Shown: positions 35,630 to 43,959 of the stretch, one piece after another
Layout of the letters: each line of letters opens with the position of its first letter
How positions within the stretch are numbered: position 1 is the first letter of the stretch
Assembly (NCBI GenBank): GCA_003543035.1
Contig: DPJL01000397.1
Coordinates: 57,824 to 121,823, forward strand
DNA from: Micromonosporaceae bacterium
GTDB taxonomy: Bacteria; Actinomycetota; Actinomycetes; Mycobacteriales; Micromonosporaceae
Length of the DNA: 64,000 bases
Direction: 5' to 3'
The notes under the pieces: generated by a model
What the model was told of the DNA's origin: nothing
Databases searched by the model: none
What the model saw: only the letters and a program-made list of their open reading frames with translations
Position numbers and translations under genes: made by a program

Positions 35630-36550
35630 TTATACCTGCTGCGCCAGGTCGAACACGTATGTGAGGCGCTGCCGTACCTGATGGTCTTCGACGAGTTCCA
35701 TAGCAGCTGGGTGGTCCCTCTGCGTCGCGGCGAGCATCTCCCGCTGCCGAGCAAGGTAAGTGCGAAGGTAATGAGCGACTTCGTCGGGTGCAGTATCGAT
35801 GGCTCGCGCGGCAAAGATCATCGTCAGCGGGAAGGCCCAAGTGGCGTGGATGAAGCCGAATGCCGGTCGGTGGGTGCGCTTCCAAGGCGAGTAGAACTGC
35901 TGCTGTGGGATTTGCAGCTTCGTTGCCGTGAGCAGGTCGTTGAGCCAATTGTGACCGGCTTCGTGAATCAGGTCTCGGGCCAGCAGCAGTACGGCATGGC
36001 TGTAGTCGGTGAACACCGTGCCGGGCAGACGGGTGATGGTCCAGCTGTTGAATGCGCTGGGCGGGGTCCGTTTCGCCAGCAAACACACGACCTTGGCGTG
36101 ATTGCCGAGCAGGGCACCAAAGCCGAGATCGGTAGCGGCACCGAACGCGTTCACAGCGAGTCGGGTGCCATCCTCAGACGCGTCTGTGGCACGCATGGTG
36201 ACTAGGTAGAAAGGCGAATCGGACACTTCGGAGTTGAGCAGCTCGTGAGCTGCTGGCTCGACGACGATGGTGTCGCCGCATGCTGTCTGAACGGTCATCG
36301 ATCTAAAGGCAGATGCACCATTTCGTCGGGCGAGCTCAAAGTCCTCAATGCTTTGCCTGCGTGCCGCTTGCTCGGCTGCTTCAAGTCGGTGGTGGGCGAT
36401 GACATAGTCCAACGCGGTTGTCGGACCGGGAACGTGGGAGTCGTCGAGTGCAGCCGGGTTTCCATTGAGCAGAGCGCGGATCTGGTCGGTGCGTTCGCGG
36501 CGCATGACCTCAATTGCTGTGTGACTGAAGAGTTCGTCAAAGATGTCCAC
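35630..36550 (-). CDS. HExxH-motif protein, candidate peptide beta-hydroxylase
   Basis: 306 residues from GTG 36550 (AAGGAGGAAC upstream). The motif HEAGH at residues 196-200 lies in ARDLIHEAGHNWLND. The layout, with about 190 residues before the motif and a helical C-terminus, fits the HEXXH-domain proteins found in actinobacterial RiPP clusters, some of which are 2-oxoglutarate-dependent peptide beta-hydroxylases rather than proteases. It stands next to the candidate precursor peptide and two radical SAM proteins, which supports that reading. A metalloprotease role cannot be excluded. Confidence 0.75.
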   Translation of the reverse strand: MDIFDELFSHTAIEVMRRERTDQIRALLNGNPAALDDSHVPGPTTALDYVIAHHRLEAAEQAARRQSIEDFELARRNGASAFRSMTVQTACGDTIVVEPAAHELLNSEVSDSPFYLVTMRATDASEDGTRLAVNAFGAATDLGFGALLGNHAKVVCLLAKRTPPSAFNSWTITRLPGTVFTDYSHAVLLLARDLIHEAGHNWLNDLLTATKLQIPQQQFYSPWKRTHRPAFGFIHATWAFPLTMIFAARAIDTAPDEVAHYLRTYLARQREMLAATQRDHPAAMELVEDHQVRQRLTYVFDLAQQV

Positions 36551-36647
36551 GGGTTCCTCCTTGGCCAGGGTGGTCTGGCACCAGCAGAGCCGGTGCAGTG
36601 CCGGTGCCAGACATCGGGGGTTGTGCTCAGCCGTATCTCAAGGCCAG

Positions 36648-36809
36648 TTACGCGCTGACGAGTGCCCCACCTGCGGGGGCCGACGTCCAGTCCTCGGCCG
36701 AAACACTGGAGGTGTGGGCGGTCGTGCGGACGGCCTTGTCGTCCTCGCGCAGCTCGTCGACTGCGGCGAGGAAGTCGCCGAATGTGGTTTCGGTGGTTTC
36801 CACGGTCAT
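36648..36809 (-). CDS. Candidate RiPP precursor peptide
   Basis: 53 residues from ATG 36809 (MTVETTETTFGDFLAAVDEL...), or 51 from GTG 36803, which has better spacing to AAAGGA. The N-terminal half is acidic and helical, like a leader. The C-terminal half is Ser/Thr/Ala-rich, contains one Trp (SAEDWTS) and ends in APAGGALVSA. It contains no Cys. It lies between the 2OG oxygenase-like and HExxH genes, all in the same direction, with about 80-100 bases on each side. Short size, composition and neighbours suggest a substrate of the modification enzymes. Confidence 0.6.
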   Translation of the reverse strand: MTVETTETTFGDFLAAVDELREDDKAVRTTAHTSSVSAEDWTSAPAGGALVSA

Positions 36810-36891
36810 TCCTTTCGATTGATGGGTGTGTTGTTTCCCTTGGTGGGCGGGGCCCTTCACCCGTCCAAGCTTTAGTTGGGATGCCGCGCGG

Positions 36892-37614
36892 TCATTGCGG
36901 CTCCGCTATCAGCCAGCTGATGAATTTGCGGCAGACGCCCGCGGAGACCGGGTTTGTCCCGTGGGTGAGCTGCGACCCGTAGATCAGTGCCGTGCCGGCT
37001 GGAGGGTCGACGCTCCATCGTGTTCGGGGCATGTCGCGAAACCATGCCGAGGAGAAGTCCGACCCTTCGTGAGCGATGCGCATGTCGGGGAGGTATCCCA
37101 GGTCTTCGGCCGGCGCGGTCGGGGTCCATAGCTCGGGAGCACCGGTGGTTTCCACGTAGAAATCGCCGCCACCCTGCGGCGGGGAGACGACGACGCTGAT
37201 GCCAGCGATTTGGCGCGGCCAGGTGGCGGCGTCGGGCGCGATGTTGTCCACGTGCGCCGTGATGTGCTGTCCCTTGCGATATTCGATGTAGACCCATGGT
37301 CGGATGCCGGTTATGGACGGCATCCCCAGGCGAATCTGCGGCATCGCACGGCTGGTGGCGTCGGCGAGGATGGCGGTCACCTTGTCCGGCAGGTCGACGA
37401 TTTCGAGTCGGCCTTCTGGTTCGAACACTGCCATCACCTCGTTGTCGGTCAGGCCGGGCACCGAGTGCATGGTCGAGGCGCGATCCTCGTCGTAGTTGGC
37501 GCGCAAGGGAGATTTCGTCATCTCGCTCATGCGAGCGTGAAGGACTGCAATCTCCTCTTCCGATAGAAAGCTTTCGATGCTGTGGGTGAGTAGTGTCTCG
37601 GCAATGTGGGTCAT
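36892..37614 (-). CDS. 2-oxoglutarate/Fe(II)-dependent oxygenase-like protein
   Basis: 240 residues from ATG 37614 with GGAGGAG upstream; longer frames overlap the radical SAM gene. The facial triad is H121 and D123 (ITAHVDN) with distal H218 (QLTHGT). Downstream residues fit 2OG binding and the double-stranded beta-helix fold. It probably hydroxylates a peptide side chain or free amino acid. It stands 23 bases after the SPASM protein and before the precursor peptide. Confidence 0.78.
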   Translation of the reverse strand: MTHIAETLLTHSIESFLSEEEIAVLHARMSEMTKSPLRANYDEDRASTMHSVPGLTDNEVMAVFEPEGRLEIVDLPDKVTAILADATSRAMPQIRLGMPSITGIRPWVYIEYRKGQHITAHVDNIAPDAATWPRQIAGISVVVSPPQGGGDFYVETTGAPELWTPTAPAEDLGYLPDMRIAHEGSDFSSAWFRDMPRTRWSVDPPAGTALIYGSQLTHGTNPVSAGVCRKFISWLIAEPQ

Positions 37615-37637
37615 GTTCTCCTCCGAGGGGTTTGTGC

Positions 37638-39494
37638 CTAGCTGTAGGCGGTATGGCAGCCGCAGGCAGCCGGTGGGTTGGGGCGGATGCCTGCCGCCAG
37701 GACGCTGCACAGCGCGTCCACGGCAGTGGCGGCGTCTCGGTAGAACTCGTCGTTCGAGTGACCCACCGTCGGCCGGATCCGCAGGTCGAGGGATGGGTAG
37801 TTGACTGACGTCGTGGCGCATGCGAGTTCGCTGCGGAACAGTCCGATGTAGACAGACGGCGCAATCGCCCGACGGGTTTGGCGGATTGCTTGGCACAGCA
37901 TGCTGCCGGCCGCGACATTGTCCATGGCGTCCCTTGGCAGAATTCCCACGCGCAGCTCGTGCGGACCGTCACTGGCAGGGTGGCCGCCGCAGCTGTCATA
38001 CGTGACGTAGCCTGCAGAGGTGATCGCCTCGACCAGGGGCCAGATGCGGGCTTCGATGCCTTCGCGCCACTGCGGATGGAGTGGGTCGAGATCGTCGGCT
38101 TCGTGGGTGCCAGGCAGCCCGACTGTGTTGATGTTGCCTTGCGAGCTGATCTTGATTGTGGCGGGTGTCCTGGGTGCGTGGTGGTCGTCCCAGCGCTGTA
38201 GGAATCCTGCGACGTCCTTCATGACATTGGGATCCTGCGGCAGCCACGCGATGGTGCGGCAGACCAGGGCTTGATCGTCTTGTGGCACGGCTAGCAGCGA
38301 TGCGACGCCGTCGATGAGCCGTGCGCGATGCTGGCAATATGCGTCATCGTTGCCGTGCGCGGCGACTGCGGCCAGCCGATGCGAGACGCACCCGCCTCCG
38401 CATGACCGGTTGTAGTCACACGAGGTGCACTTTTCCATCAGCTTGCGGCCGGCTCCGAGCAGGCTCGAATTCTGCTGTGCGTCAACGAGCAGCGGGAGGG
38501 TCCGGGGTTTGCGCAATGTGGTGAGAGTTGCGCGTGGCCACGGCAGTTCGTCGCAGGTGCCCAGCCGGCCATCCGGGTAGGCCGTGAAGACGTGGTGGCA
38601 TTTACGCGCGTTGTAGTGGCAGTTGCGTACGTCGAGGTTGCGTAGCTTGCGCACGATGGCCACCGTGGGGGCGAGGTTGACTCGGCGCCACAGTCCGGTG
38701 CGGATCCAATGCTGCGTCGCAGACAAGACGAACTCGGCATAGTCATCCGGGGAGGTGGCCCACGCCGGCGGTTGCCCATCGTTGAGCGCTTGCAGTTGAA
38801 GCTGCCTGCTGACCGGGACCTTTTTCGATTGGACGGCAGTGGGTTTGGTGACAGTCGGGTCGAAGCAGCCGATGAGGTTGATGGCGTAGACATTGTCGAA
38901 AGTGGATAGCTGGTCGAGGATCTGCGGTGCACGGCCCAGGAGCCTGGAGGTGACGACGGTGGTGATACCCACCCGCTTGCCGCGTCGTTTCAGCAGATCG
39001 ATGGCGGCCACGACCCGGTCGTAGATGGGTGCGCCGGCGTAATCGACTCGGTACTGGTTTCCTTCCTGGTCACCGTCGAGGGAAATGGTGATGCCGAGTC
39101 CGGGATAGTGTGTGTCCAACAGGTCGACCCATTCGTCGTCGATTCGGATTCCGTTGGTCTGGAGCATCACGCCCAGCACATTCGGTGTCGCGCGAAGGCA
39201 GTCCAATATGGAGCGCATCTGTTGCTTGGGCAGTGTCAGTGGCTCGCCGCCGTGCAGCTCGACCATCATTGGCCTGCCGCCGAACAAGGTGGCGATGCGG
39301 TCCACCTGCTCGATGCTGATGGAGGCGCCGCCAGGGGCCTCTTTGCGTTTCTCGAAGCAGTACGAGCAGTCGGCGTCGCATGTCTCACCGCGGAGTTTCA
39401 GGATGACCGAGACGGCATCGGCTTGGGCGTCTGCAGCAAGTAGTTCGTACAGCTCGTCGATACTCGGCTCACTGGCAAGTGTCATCGGGCGCAT
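37638..39494 (-). CDS. Radical SAM/SPASM peptide maturase with extra C-terminal domain
   Basis: 618 residues. ATG 39494 is chosen for GAGGAG seven bases upstream. The 4Fe-4S site is C39, C43, C46 (CDADCSYCF), with VELHGGEPL as the GGE motif. SPASM cysteines follow: C in NARKCHHVF, GTCDELP, CTSCDYNRSCGGGC, and a last AYCQHR. From about residue 410 to the end is a further about 200-residue domain (YDSCGGHPASDGPHEL, RSELACATTSVNYPS) that I do not recognise. SPASM maturases form thioether, C-C or C-O links in peptides; this should be the main modifying enzyme. It overlaps the nucleotidyltransferase gene by 26 bases. Confidence 0.87.
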   Translation of the reverse strand: MRPMTLASEPSIDELYELLAADAQADAVSVILKLRGETCDADCSYCFEKRKEAPGGASISIEQVDRIATLFGGRPMMVELHGGEPLTLPKQQMRSILDCLRATPNVLGVMLQTNGIRIDDEWVDLLDTHYPGLGITISLDGDQEGNQYRVDYAGAPIYDRVVAAIDLLKRRGKRVGITTVVTSRLLGRAPQILDQLSTFDNVYAINLIGCFDPTVTKPTAVQSKKVPVSRQLQLQALNDGQPPAWATSPDDYAEFVLSATQHWIRTGLWRRVNLAPTVAIVRKLRNLDVRNCHYNARKCHHVFTAYPDGRLGTCDELPWPRATLTTLRKPRTLPLLVDAQQNSSLLGAGRKLMEKCTSCDYNRSCGGGCVSHRLAAVAAHGNDDAYCQHRARLIDGVASLLAVPQDDQALVCRTIAWLPQDPNVMKDVAGFLQRWDDHHAPRTPATIKISSQGNINTVGLPGTHEADDLDPLHPQWREGIEARIWPLVEAITSAGYVTYDSCGGHPASDGPHELRVGILPRDAMDNVAAGSMLCQAIRQTRRAIAPSVYIGLFRSELACATTSVNYPSLDLRIRPTVGHSNDEFYRDAATAVDALCSVLAAGIRPNPPAACGCHTAYS

Positions 39495-40380
39495 CGTTGT
39501 TCTCCTCGCTGAGCCGGTGACACAAAGTCGAGTGCCAGGATTCGATGTCGGTCGGGCTGAGCTTTTTGCGGTCGTCGCCCAGGCGAATGAACCATCCGTC
39601 TGCGTACCGCTGCGGCATCCAGCCGGCAGGGGGCTGGGTAAAGCCCGCGTCGGTGTCGTCCCGAGGTCCGGTCGGCCACAGCCGGCGTAACGACTCCAGT
39701 ACCTGCAGCTGAAGCGGCGCAGACCAATCCTGCGAATCTCGGCCTGCTGCGGGCTGGGGATTTCCCGAGCTCGGGCGGCTGGCCAGCAAACTGGGCATCC
39801 ATTTGTCGCCCAGCAAGGGATGTCCTCGAGACACGGCATCTGCGGCCATAGCGCCGAGCTGGAGCTGTGTCCAGACCACTTCAGTGTTGTGCCACATTCC
39901 TTCGGCAATCAGCCCGTCGAGGTCTTCGGTCAGACTCGCGATGTATTCGGCACGGTCGGCCAGTGCCCATTGCTGATACACCGCCATTGTTTGCGGGGCG
40001 AGCACTGGATTCCAGACGCCGTCGACCAGGCGGTGTGCGGTGCGAAGTCTCGTCAGCGCACCGATTGAGGCCCGGACGGTTCTGAATGTCTGGAGGTCGT
40101 CGAAGGTGACCGACATGGCGTCGAGGAGCCGCCGAGTGGCGTGAATCCCGTCTTTTGTGGACACGTCAATGTCGATCCGCACGCCGGTGGTGACCTGCGA
40201 CCAGGGCTCGATTCGCGTTCCGTCTGGCGTGACAAGGCGAAGGTCGATGTCGCTGCGGGCGTGCGCCAAGCCGATCGCCAGCGGGCCTTCGAGCCATACT
40301 TCACATTCAGGATGTTGTGCAGACAGCTGGTCTGCGACCGTGTGAGCAAGTTCGAGCCTCTTCGCAGCGGCGGCGTTCAT
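39469..40380 (-). CDS. Nucleotidyltransferase-superfamily protein
   Basis: 303 residues from ATG 40380 (ATGA overlap with the dehydrogenase stop). Residues 31-49 read GPLAIGLAHARSDIDLRLV, the G-[S/A]-x(n)-D-x-D pattern of pol-beta-type nucleotidyltransferases, with a third acidic residue in VRIDIDVS near 70. The rest is helical, as in kanamycin nucleotidyltransferase-like enzymes. It could adenylylate a peptide, amino acid or sugar in this pathway. Substrate unknown. Confidence 0.7.
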   Translation of the reverse strand: MNAAAAKRLELAHTVADQLSAQHPECEVWLEGPLAIGLAHARSDIDLRLVTPDGTRIEPWSQVTTGVRIDIDVSTKDGIHATRRLLDAMSVTFDDLQTFRTVRASIGALTRLRTAHRLVDGVWNPVLAPQTMAVYQQWALADRAEYIASLTEDLDGLIAEGMWHNTEVVWTQLQLGAMAADAVSRGHPLLGDKWMPSLLASRPSSGNPQPAAGRDSQDWSAPLQLQVLESLRRLWPTGPRDDTDAGFTQPPAGWMPQRYADGWFIRLGDDRKKLSPTDIESWHSTLCHRLSEENNDAPDDTCQ

Positions 40381-41291
40381 GCCTGATCACCGTGCCCGAG
40401 CGTTTCGCGGATGGTGGCGGTGATCCATTGATCGAGGGCTTGGCGGACATCGGTGCGCTGGGCGCCGATGTGCGGTGAGAGAAGAAGATTGGTGGCCGCA
40501 GGAAGCTGAGGAGCCGAGAATGCATGACTCGAATCGATGGCATCGAGGGCGAGGCCGCCGATGTCCCCGGACGCAAGCGCATCAAGGCACTCTGGCAGCG
40601 CCAGTGTCTCCAGCCGTCCGGCGCAGATCAGCAGCGGCCGGCGGGCTTGGACCTGGGATAGAAACGCAGCGCCGATGAGGCCTCGCGTGCTTTGGCGCAA
40701 CGGCATGGCGATGACATGAATGTCCGCGTCACGCATCAGTTCGCCTGGTGGTCGGTTCGGGAGGCCGTTAGCTAGCGACGGCCAGCTGACGTACTCGATT
40801 TGTGAGGTGAATGGTTGCAACGCCGCGAATGCGTGCTTGCCAACGGGTCCGGCTCCCCACACTGCGGCGCTGAGCTGCCTGATGTCCGCGCCCATGCATT
40901 CTGCTTTGAGATGTTGGCCGTTGACGATGCCGTTGTGCCCCAACGGGATTCGTCGCGCCAGACAAAGGGCAGCCGTGAGCACCCACTCGCCGACCGCCTG
41001 TGCTCCGGCATGGGGGTTGCGCCGGATAGTGATGCCGCGGGAGACCAGCGCGTCGACGTCGATGTTGTCGGTTCCTGAGCCCGCGCGCAGGACGGCTCTG
41101 AGGCTGGGCATTCTTAAAGCGTCTGCGGTCTGGATGCGGATTCCGGAGCGCACGATGACAGCAGCCACCGTCGGCAGGAGGCTGGCGTCGATGCCTTCGA
41201 GGTCCGCTGTAGCGACGAGGCGGTGGCCGGGCAGCCCGCTTCGCAGCGCGCCGATGTCGGCAGCGCCCGCGACCACGGCGATCGTGCTCAT
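40377..41291 (-). CDS. D-isomer-specific 2-hydroxyacid dehydrogenase
   Basis: 304 residues from ATG 41291, with 4-base overlaps on both sides. RAGSGTDNIDVDAL and the catalytic Arg region LICAGRLETLALPE, then ALDAID and LSPHIGAQ (catalytic His), define the family. The nucleotide-binding loop (VWGAGPVGKHAF) is the GxGxxG type. It should reduce a 2-oxo acid or oxidise a 2-hydroxy acid with NAD(P). In this operon it may supply a hydroxy-acid building block, perhaps linked to the PEP-mutase-like gene. Confidence 0.85.
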   Translation of the reverse strand: MSTIAVVAGAADIGALRSGLPGHRLVATADLEGIDASLLPTVAAVIVRSGIRIQTADALRMPSLRAVLRAGSGTDNIDVDALVSRGITIRRNPHAGAQAVGEWVLTAALCLARRIPLGHNGIVNGQHLKAECMGADIRQLSAAVWGAGPVGKHAFAALQPFTSQIEYVSWPSLANGLPNRPPGELMRDADIHVIAMPLRQSTRGLIGAAFLSQVQARRPLLICAGRLETLALPECLDALASGDIGGLALDAIDSSHAFSAPQLPAATNLLLSPHIGAQRTDVRQALDQWITATIRETLGHGDQA

Positions 41292-41953
41292 GACGCCGCC
41301 GCTGTGTAGAGGCCGAAGGCCAGATCGCCTTCTCCGGCGAGGACCGTGATGGGGCTCGGAGTGCCGAAGAAGTCATCGCTGGCGCGTTTCACGCCCGGCA
41401 GACCGTCCCAGGCACGCGGATTTTCGTCAAGGTCGGCATAGTCGTCGATGATGATCTTGCCTCGTGGGGCGATGCGGGGAACACAATGGGTCAGGCTGGT
41501 CATGATCGATGTGTAGAGATCGCCGTCAAAATAGGCGAATGCGATCCGTTCCGGAAGTCCGATGGGCAGAGTGTCTTCGAACCAGCCGGGGTGGATGACG
41601 GGTGCGCGTTTGGTCCACTTGTCGTGGATCGCCAAGACATCTGCGGGTGACGCGACCAGGTCGCCGGCGGAAAGGTAGTCCGAGTCGGCGCCGGTGGGCG
41701 CCGGGAGTCCGGCGAAGGAATCGAACACGTGAATGGTCCTCGTCGGGCCGCCCAATTCATCGAGGATCGCCCGTTGCCACAGGGCCATCGCGCCTTTAAA
41801 GCAACCGAGCTCGACCAGGTCGCCTTGGACGCCGTCGGCTTGGATCTGCCGAAGGGTTTCGAAGATGACGTCGAGACGGTCCGCGCACACGGTCCCGTCG
41901 TGCTCGGCGAGGAGCCAGCTGCGCAGTTCTGCCATGTTGTTTGTCATGGTCAC
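41288..41953 (-). CDS. TylF/MycF-like O-methyltransferase
   Basis: About 221 residues. GTG 41953 overlaps the Nudix stop (GTGA); ATG 41947 is the alternative. VELGCFKGAMALWQ is the SAM motif I; FDSFAGLP and FAYFDGDLY-TSIMTSL with IIIDDYAD (metal-binding Asp pair) are typical of the macrocin O-methyltransferase group. These enzymes use Mg2+ to methylate sugar hydroxyls. Here the acceptor may be a sugar or a hydroxylated peptide residue made by the oxygenases. Confidence 0.82.
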   Translation of the reverse strand: MTMTNNMAELRSWLLAEHDGTVCADRLDVIFETLRQIQADGVQGDLVELGCFKGAMALWQRAILDELGGPTRTIHVFDSFAGLPAPTGADSDYLSAGDLVASPADVLAIHDKWTKRAPVIHPGWFEDTLPIGLPERIAFAYFDGDLYTSIMTSLTHCVPRIAPRGKIIIDDYADLDENPRAWDGLPGVKRASDDFFGTPSPITVLAGEGDLAFGLYTAAAS

Positions 41954-42414
41954 CACCGGCCCACGAACGGGTCGGTGATGGGCTGGTTGATCGCGCTGAT
42001 GAGCTGCTGTGTGACGCGAGGCAGGAGCGGTGCCTCAGGGAGTTTGGTCAGCGGAAACCATTCGAACCCGACCTGAATGGGGTCCGGAACGTCAGGCATC
42101 CGTGCTTCCTGCGTGGGGTCAAGCATCGCGGCCATGAAATTGAACTGGACTTTGTGGACCTCGCCGAATTCTCCACACCAGATGTGCGGGACGTACTCCA
42201 CCACGAACATCAGGCGTCCGGCGGTCACTTGCAGGCCGGTCTCCTGCCTGACCTTGCGGCTTACCGCCTCGCGCAGGCTCTCTCCTTTGCGGGCCTTTCC
42301 ACCGGGAAGGTTGTAGTGGAAGCCGCCTTCGTCGTTGTAGGACAGCAGCAGAACGTCCTCGCCTCGGACTACCGCTGCCTTCACGGACACACTGATCTGC
42401 GGAAGGGGTGACAT
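41950..42414 (-). CDS. Nudix hydrolase with altered Nudix box
   Basis: 154 residues from ATG 42414. The Nudix box reads GGKARKGESLREAV then SRKVRQETGL: Gly, first Glu, Arg, last Glu and Gly are in place. The REVxEE core is RKVRQE, so two metal-ligand Glu positions are Lys and Gln. Catalysis may be weak or the protein may only bind a nucleotide diphosphate. It sits between the PEP-mutase-like and TylF-like genes. Confidence 0.78.
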   Translation of the reverse strand: MSPLPQISVSVKAAVVRGEDVLLLSYNDEGGFHYNLPGGKARKGESLREAVSRKVRQETGLQVTAGRLMFVVEYVPHIWCGEFGEVHKVQFNFMAAMLDPTQEARMPDVPDPIQVGFEWFPLTKLPEAPLLPRVTQQLISAINQPITDPFVGRW

Positions 42415-42426
42415 GGTTGCTCCAAA

Positions 42427-43299
42427 TTAGACGGTTGCCGTCGCGATGGGATCGGCAAGCCTGATCAAGTCCTCGACTGTGGACAGTCGTTGCTGCGGCG
42501 TCGATTCGAACGCGCCGTGGTCCATGAATTCCGTTGCGGCTGCCCGCATCGCGGCGAGGCTGGCTCGTGCCAGCTGGTTCGCGTAGATGACCATCGAGAA
42601 TCCTGCGGTGCCGAGCTCCTTCCAGCTGATCTGCGGGAAGGACGTGGGTATGCAGACCAGCGGTGTGGCCCATGACCACTGCGAAGCGATCTGCAGCGCC
42701 TGGGATCCAGTGCGGTCGCGGCTGTGCATGAGCACTGCGTCTGCACCTGCCTTGGCGTAGGCTTCGGCACGTGCCGTCGCAACCTCGACGCTCTCCCCGG
42801 CGATGAGCGCTTCAGTCCGAGCGATGACCAACAGATCCGGCGAACCGACCTCCCTGATGTGGCGGATCTGGTCCAGTACCACGCTCTCGTCGGCAAGGTG
42901 CTGGCTGCGGTCGGTTCGGAAGCTGTTGCCTTTCGGGTAGTGGCTGTCTTCCAGGCACAGTGCGGTGGCTCCGGCGTGGACGAGTTCCTCCGCATACCGG
43001 CGAACGCCGTCGATGGTGCCTCCGCCGTTGTCGATGTCCACGACGATCGGCAGCGCTGAAGCCCGCCGGACGCAGGCCACCGCATCGGAAAGATCCCGGC
43101 ACGTCAGGACATTGCTATCCGGCAAACCAAGACTCGCGGACAGTTCAAGGCCGCTCATCCACAGCGCCTCGAATCCGGCCTCGGCCGCTACCCGGGCGGC
43201 GACCGCGTTGACGGCGCCGGCGGCCAGCACTGGGTCGCTGGCTCGGGCCAGCCGGGCGCGGATGACCTGAGCGCCGTCGCGCCCGCTGTTACCCCACAT
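42427..43299 (-). CDS. PEP mutase/isocitrate lyase-family enzyme
   Basis: 290 residues from ATG 43299 (MWGNSGRDGA...), overlapping the kinase-like gene by 11 bases; a longer frame upstream is inside that gene. VDIDNGGG carries the Mg-binding acidic residues. The loop is LEDSHYPKGNSF, matching the PEP mutase signature EDKxxxxxNS except that the first Lys is Ser, while Lys-x-Asn-Ser is kept. PEP mutase makes phosphonopyruvate; relatives cleave or form C-C bonds of 2-oxo acids. A phosphonate route would need a decarboxylase, which I do not see, so a lyase role is equally possible. Confidence 0.78.
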   Translation of the reverse strand: MWGNSGRDGAQVIRARLARASDPVLAAGAVNAVAARVAAEAGFEALWMSGLELSASLGLPDSNVLTCRDLSDAVACVRRASALPIVVDIDNGGGTIDGVRRYAEELVHAGATALCLEDSHYPKGNSFRTDRSQHLADESVVLDQIRHIREVGSPDLLVIARTEALIAGESVEVATARAEAYAKAGADAVLMHSRDRTGSQALQIASQWSWATPLVCIPTSFPQISWKELGTAGFSMVIYANQLARASLAAMRAAATEFMDHGAFESTPQQRLSTVEDLIRLADPIATATV

Positions 43300-43957
43300 A
43301 GTTCGGCCCACCTGCGCCGGGACGACTCCGATGTGCTGCCAGGTGACGCCAGGCGGCATGCAGAACCGTCGCCCTGTCATGGGTAGAGTCCAGGGAAACC
43401 ACCCGCCCGAGCAGCGGATAGCTGACAGAGTCGTTCAGGATCTCGCGGTAGACCGCCTTGACGCGTTTCTGCACGTCGGTGATATCCCAGTCCGCTCTGA
43501 CAGCGTTGCCTTCCCGTCCACCAGCCCGAGCCATCGAGGCCTTCACATCGGTTTCGAGCAAGAACGTGATCGTGGCGGGAACGTCGATCGCTGCAGACAG
43601 CCGCTGATAAGTGTCGAGTGGAGACAGGTCGTGCTTGATCGCGAAAAACGTCATCTCGCTGACAAGCCAGCGATCGGCGATCACAGGCCGGTGCGCTAGT
43701 GCGGGCCGGATGAGCCGCTCGACGGTAGTGTGCTTGTCGTCGCTCAGCGCCGTGAGGTAGTCCTCGCGGTTGGCCGGCTCCGGGGTGTATTTACCCACGA
43801 CAAGCTTGCCGCCGACAGTCCAATCGAGATAGTTGGTGGTAAGCAAGCACAGTGGAGTGTGGCGTTCCAGGCCGCGCCACATGCGGTAGAGCCCTTTGCG
43901 AAGGGTGGTCTTCCCGGTGCCGTCCAGGCCTTCGATGATGATGAATGGGAATGTCAT
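43289..43957 (-). CDS. Thymidylate-kinase-like P-loop kinase
   Basis: 222 residues from ATG 43957 (MTFPFIIIEG...), two bases after the previous stop. The P-loop is EGLDGTGKTTL (residues 9-19), with DRW (VIADRWLVSE) as the thymidylate kinase DR[YW] motif and an Arg-rich lid (ARAGGREGNAVR). The family phosphorylates nucleoside monophosphates, but paralogues in secondary-metabolite clusters act on other substrates. It reads with the PEP-mutase-like and Nudix genes, suggesting phosphate or nucleotide chemistry in the pathway. Confidence 0.78.
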   Translation of the reverse strand: MTFPFIIIEGLDGTGKTTLRKGLYRMWRGLERHTPLCLLTTNYLDWTVGGKLVVGKYTPEPANREDYLTALSDDKHTTVERLIRPALAHRPVIADRWLVSEMTFFAIKHDLSPLDTYQRLSAAIDVPATITFLLETDVKASMARAGGREGNAVRADWDITDVQKRVKAVYREILNDSVSYPLLGRVVSLDSTHDRATVLHAAWRHLAAHRSRPGAGGPNYVG

Positions 43958-43959
43958 GG

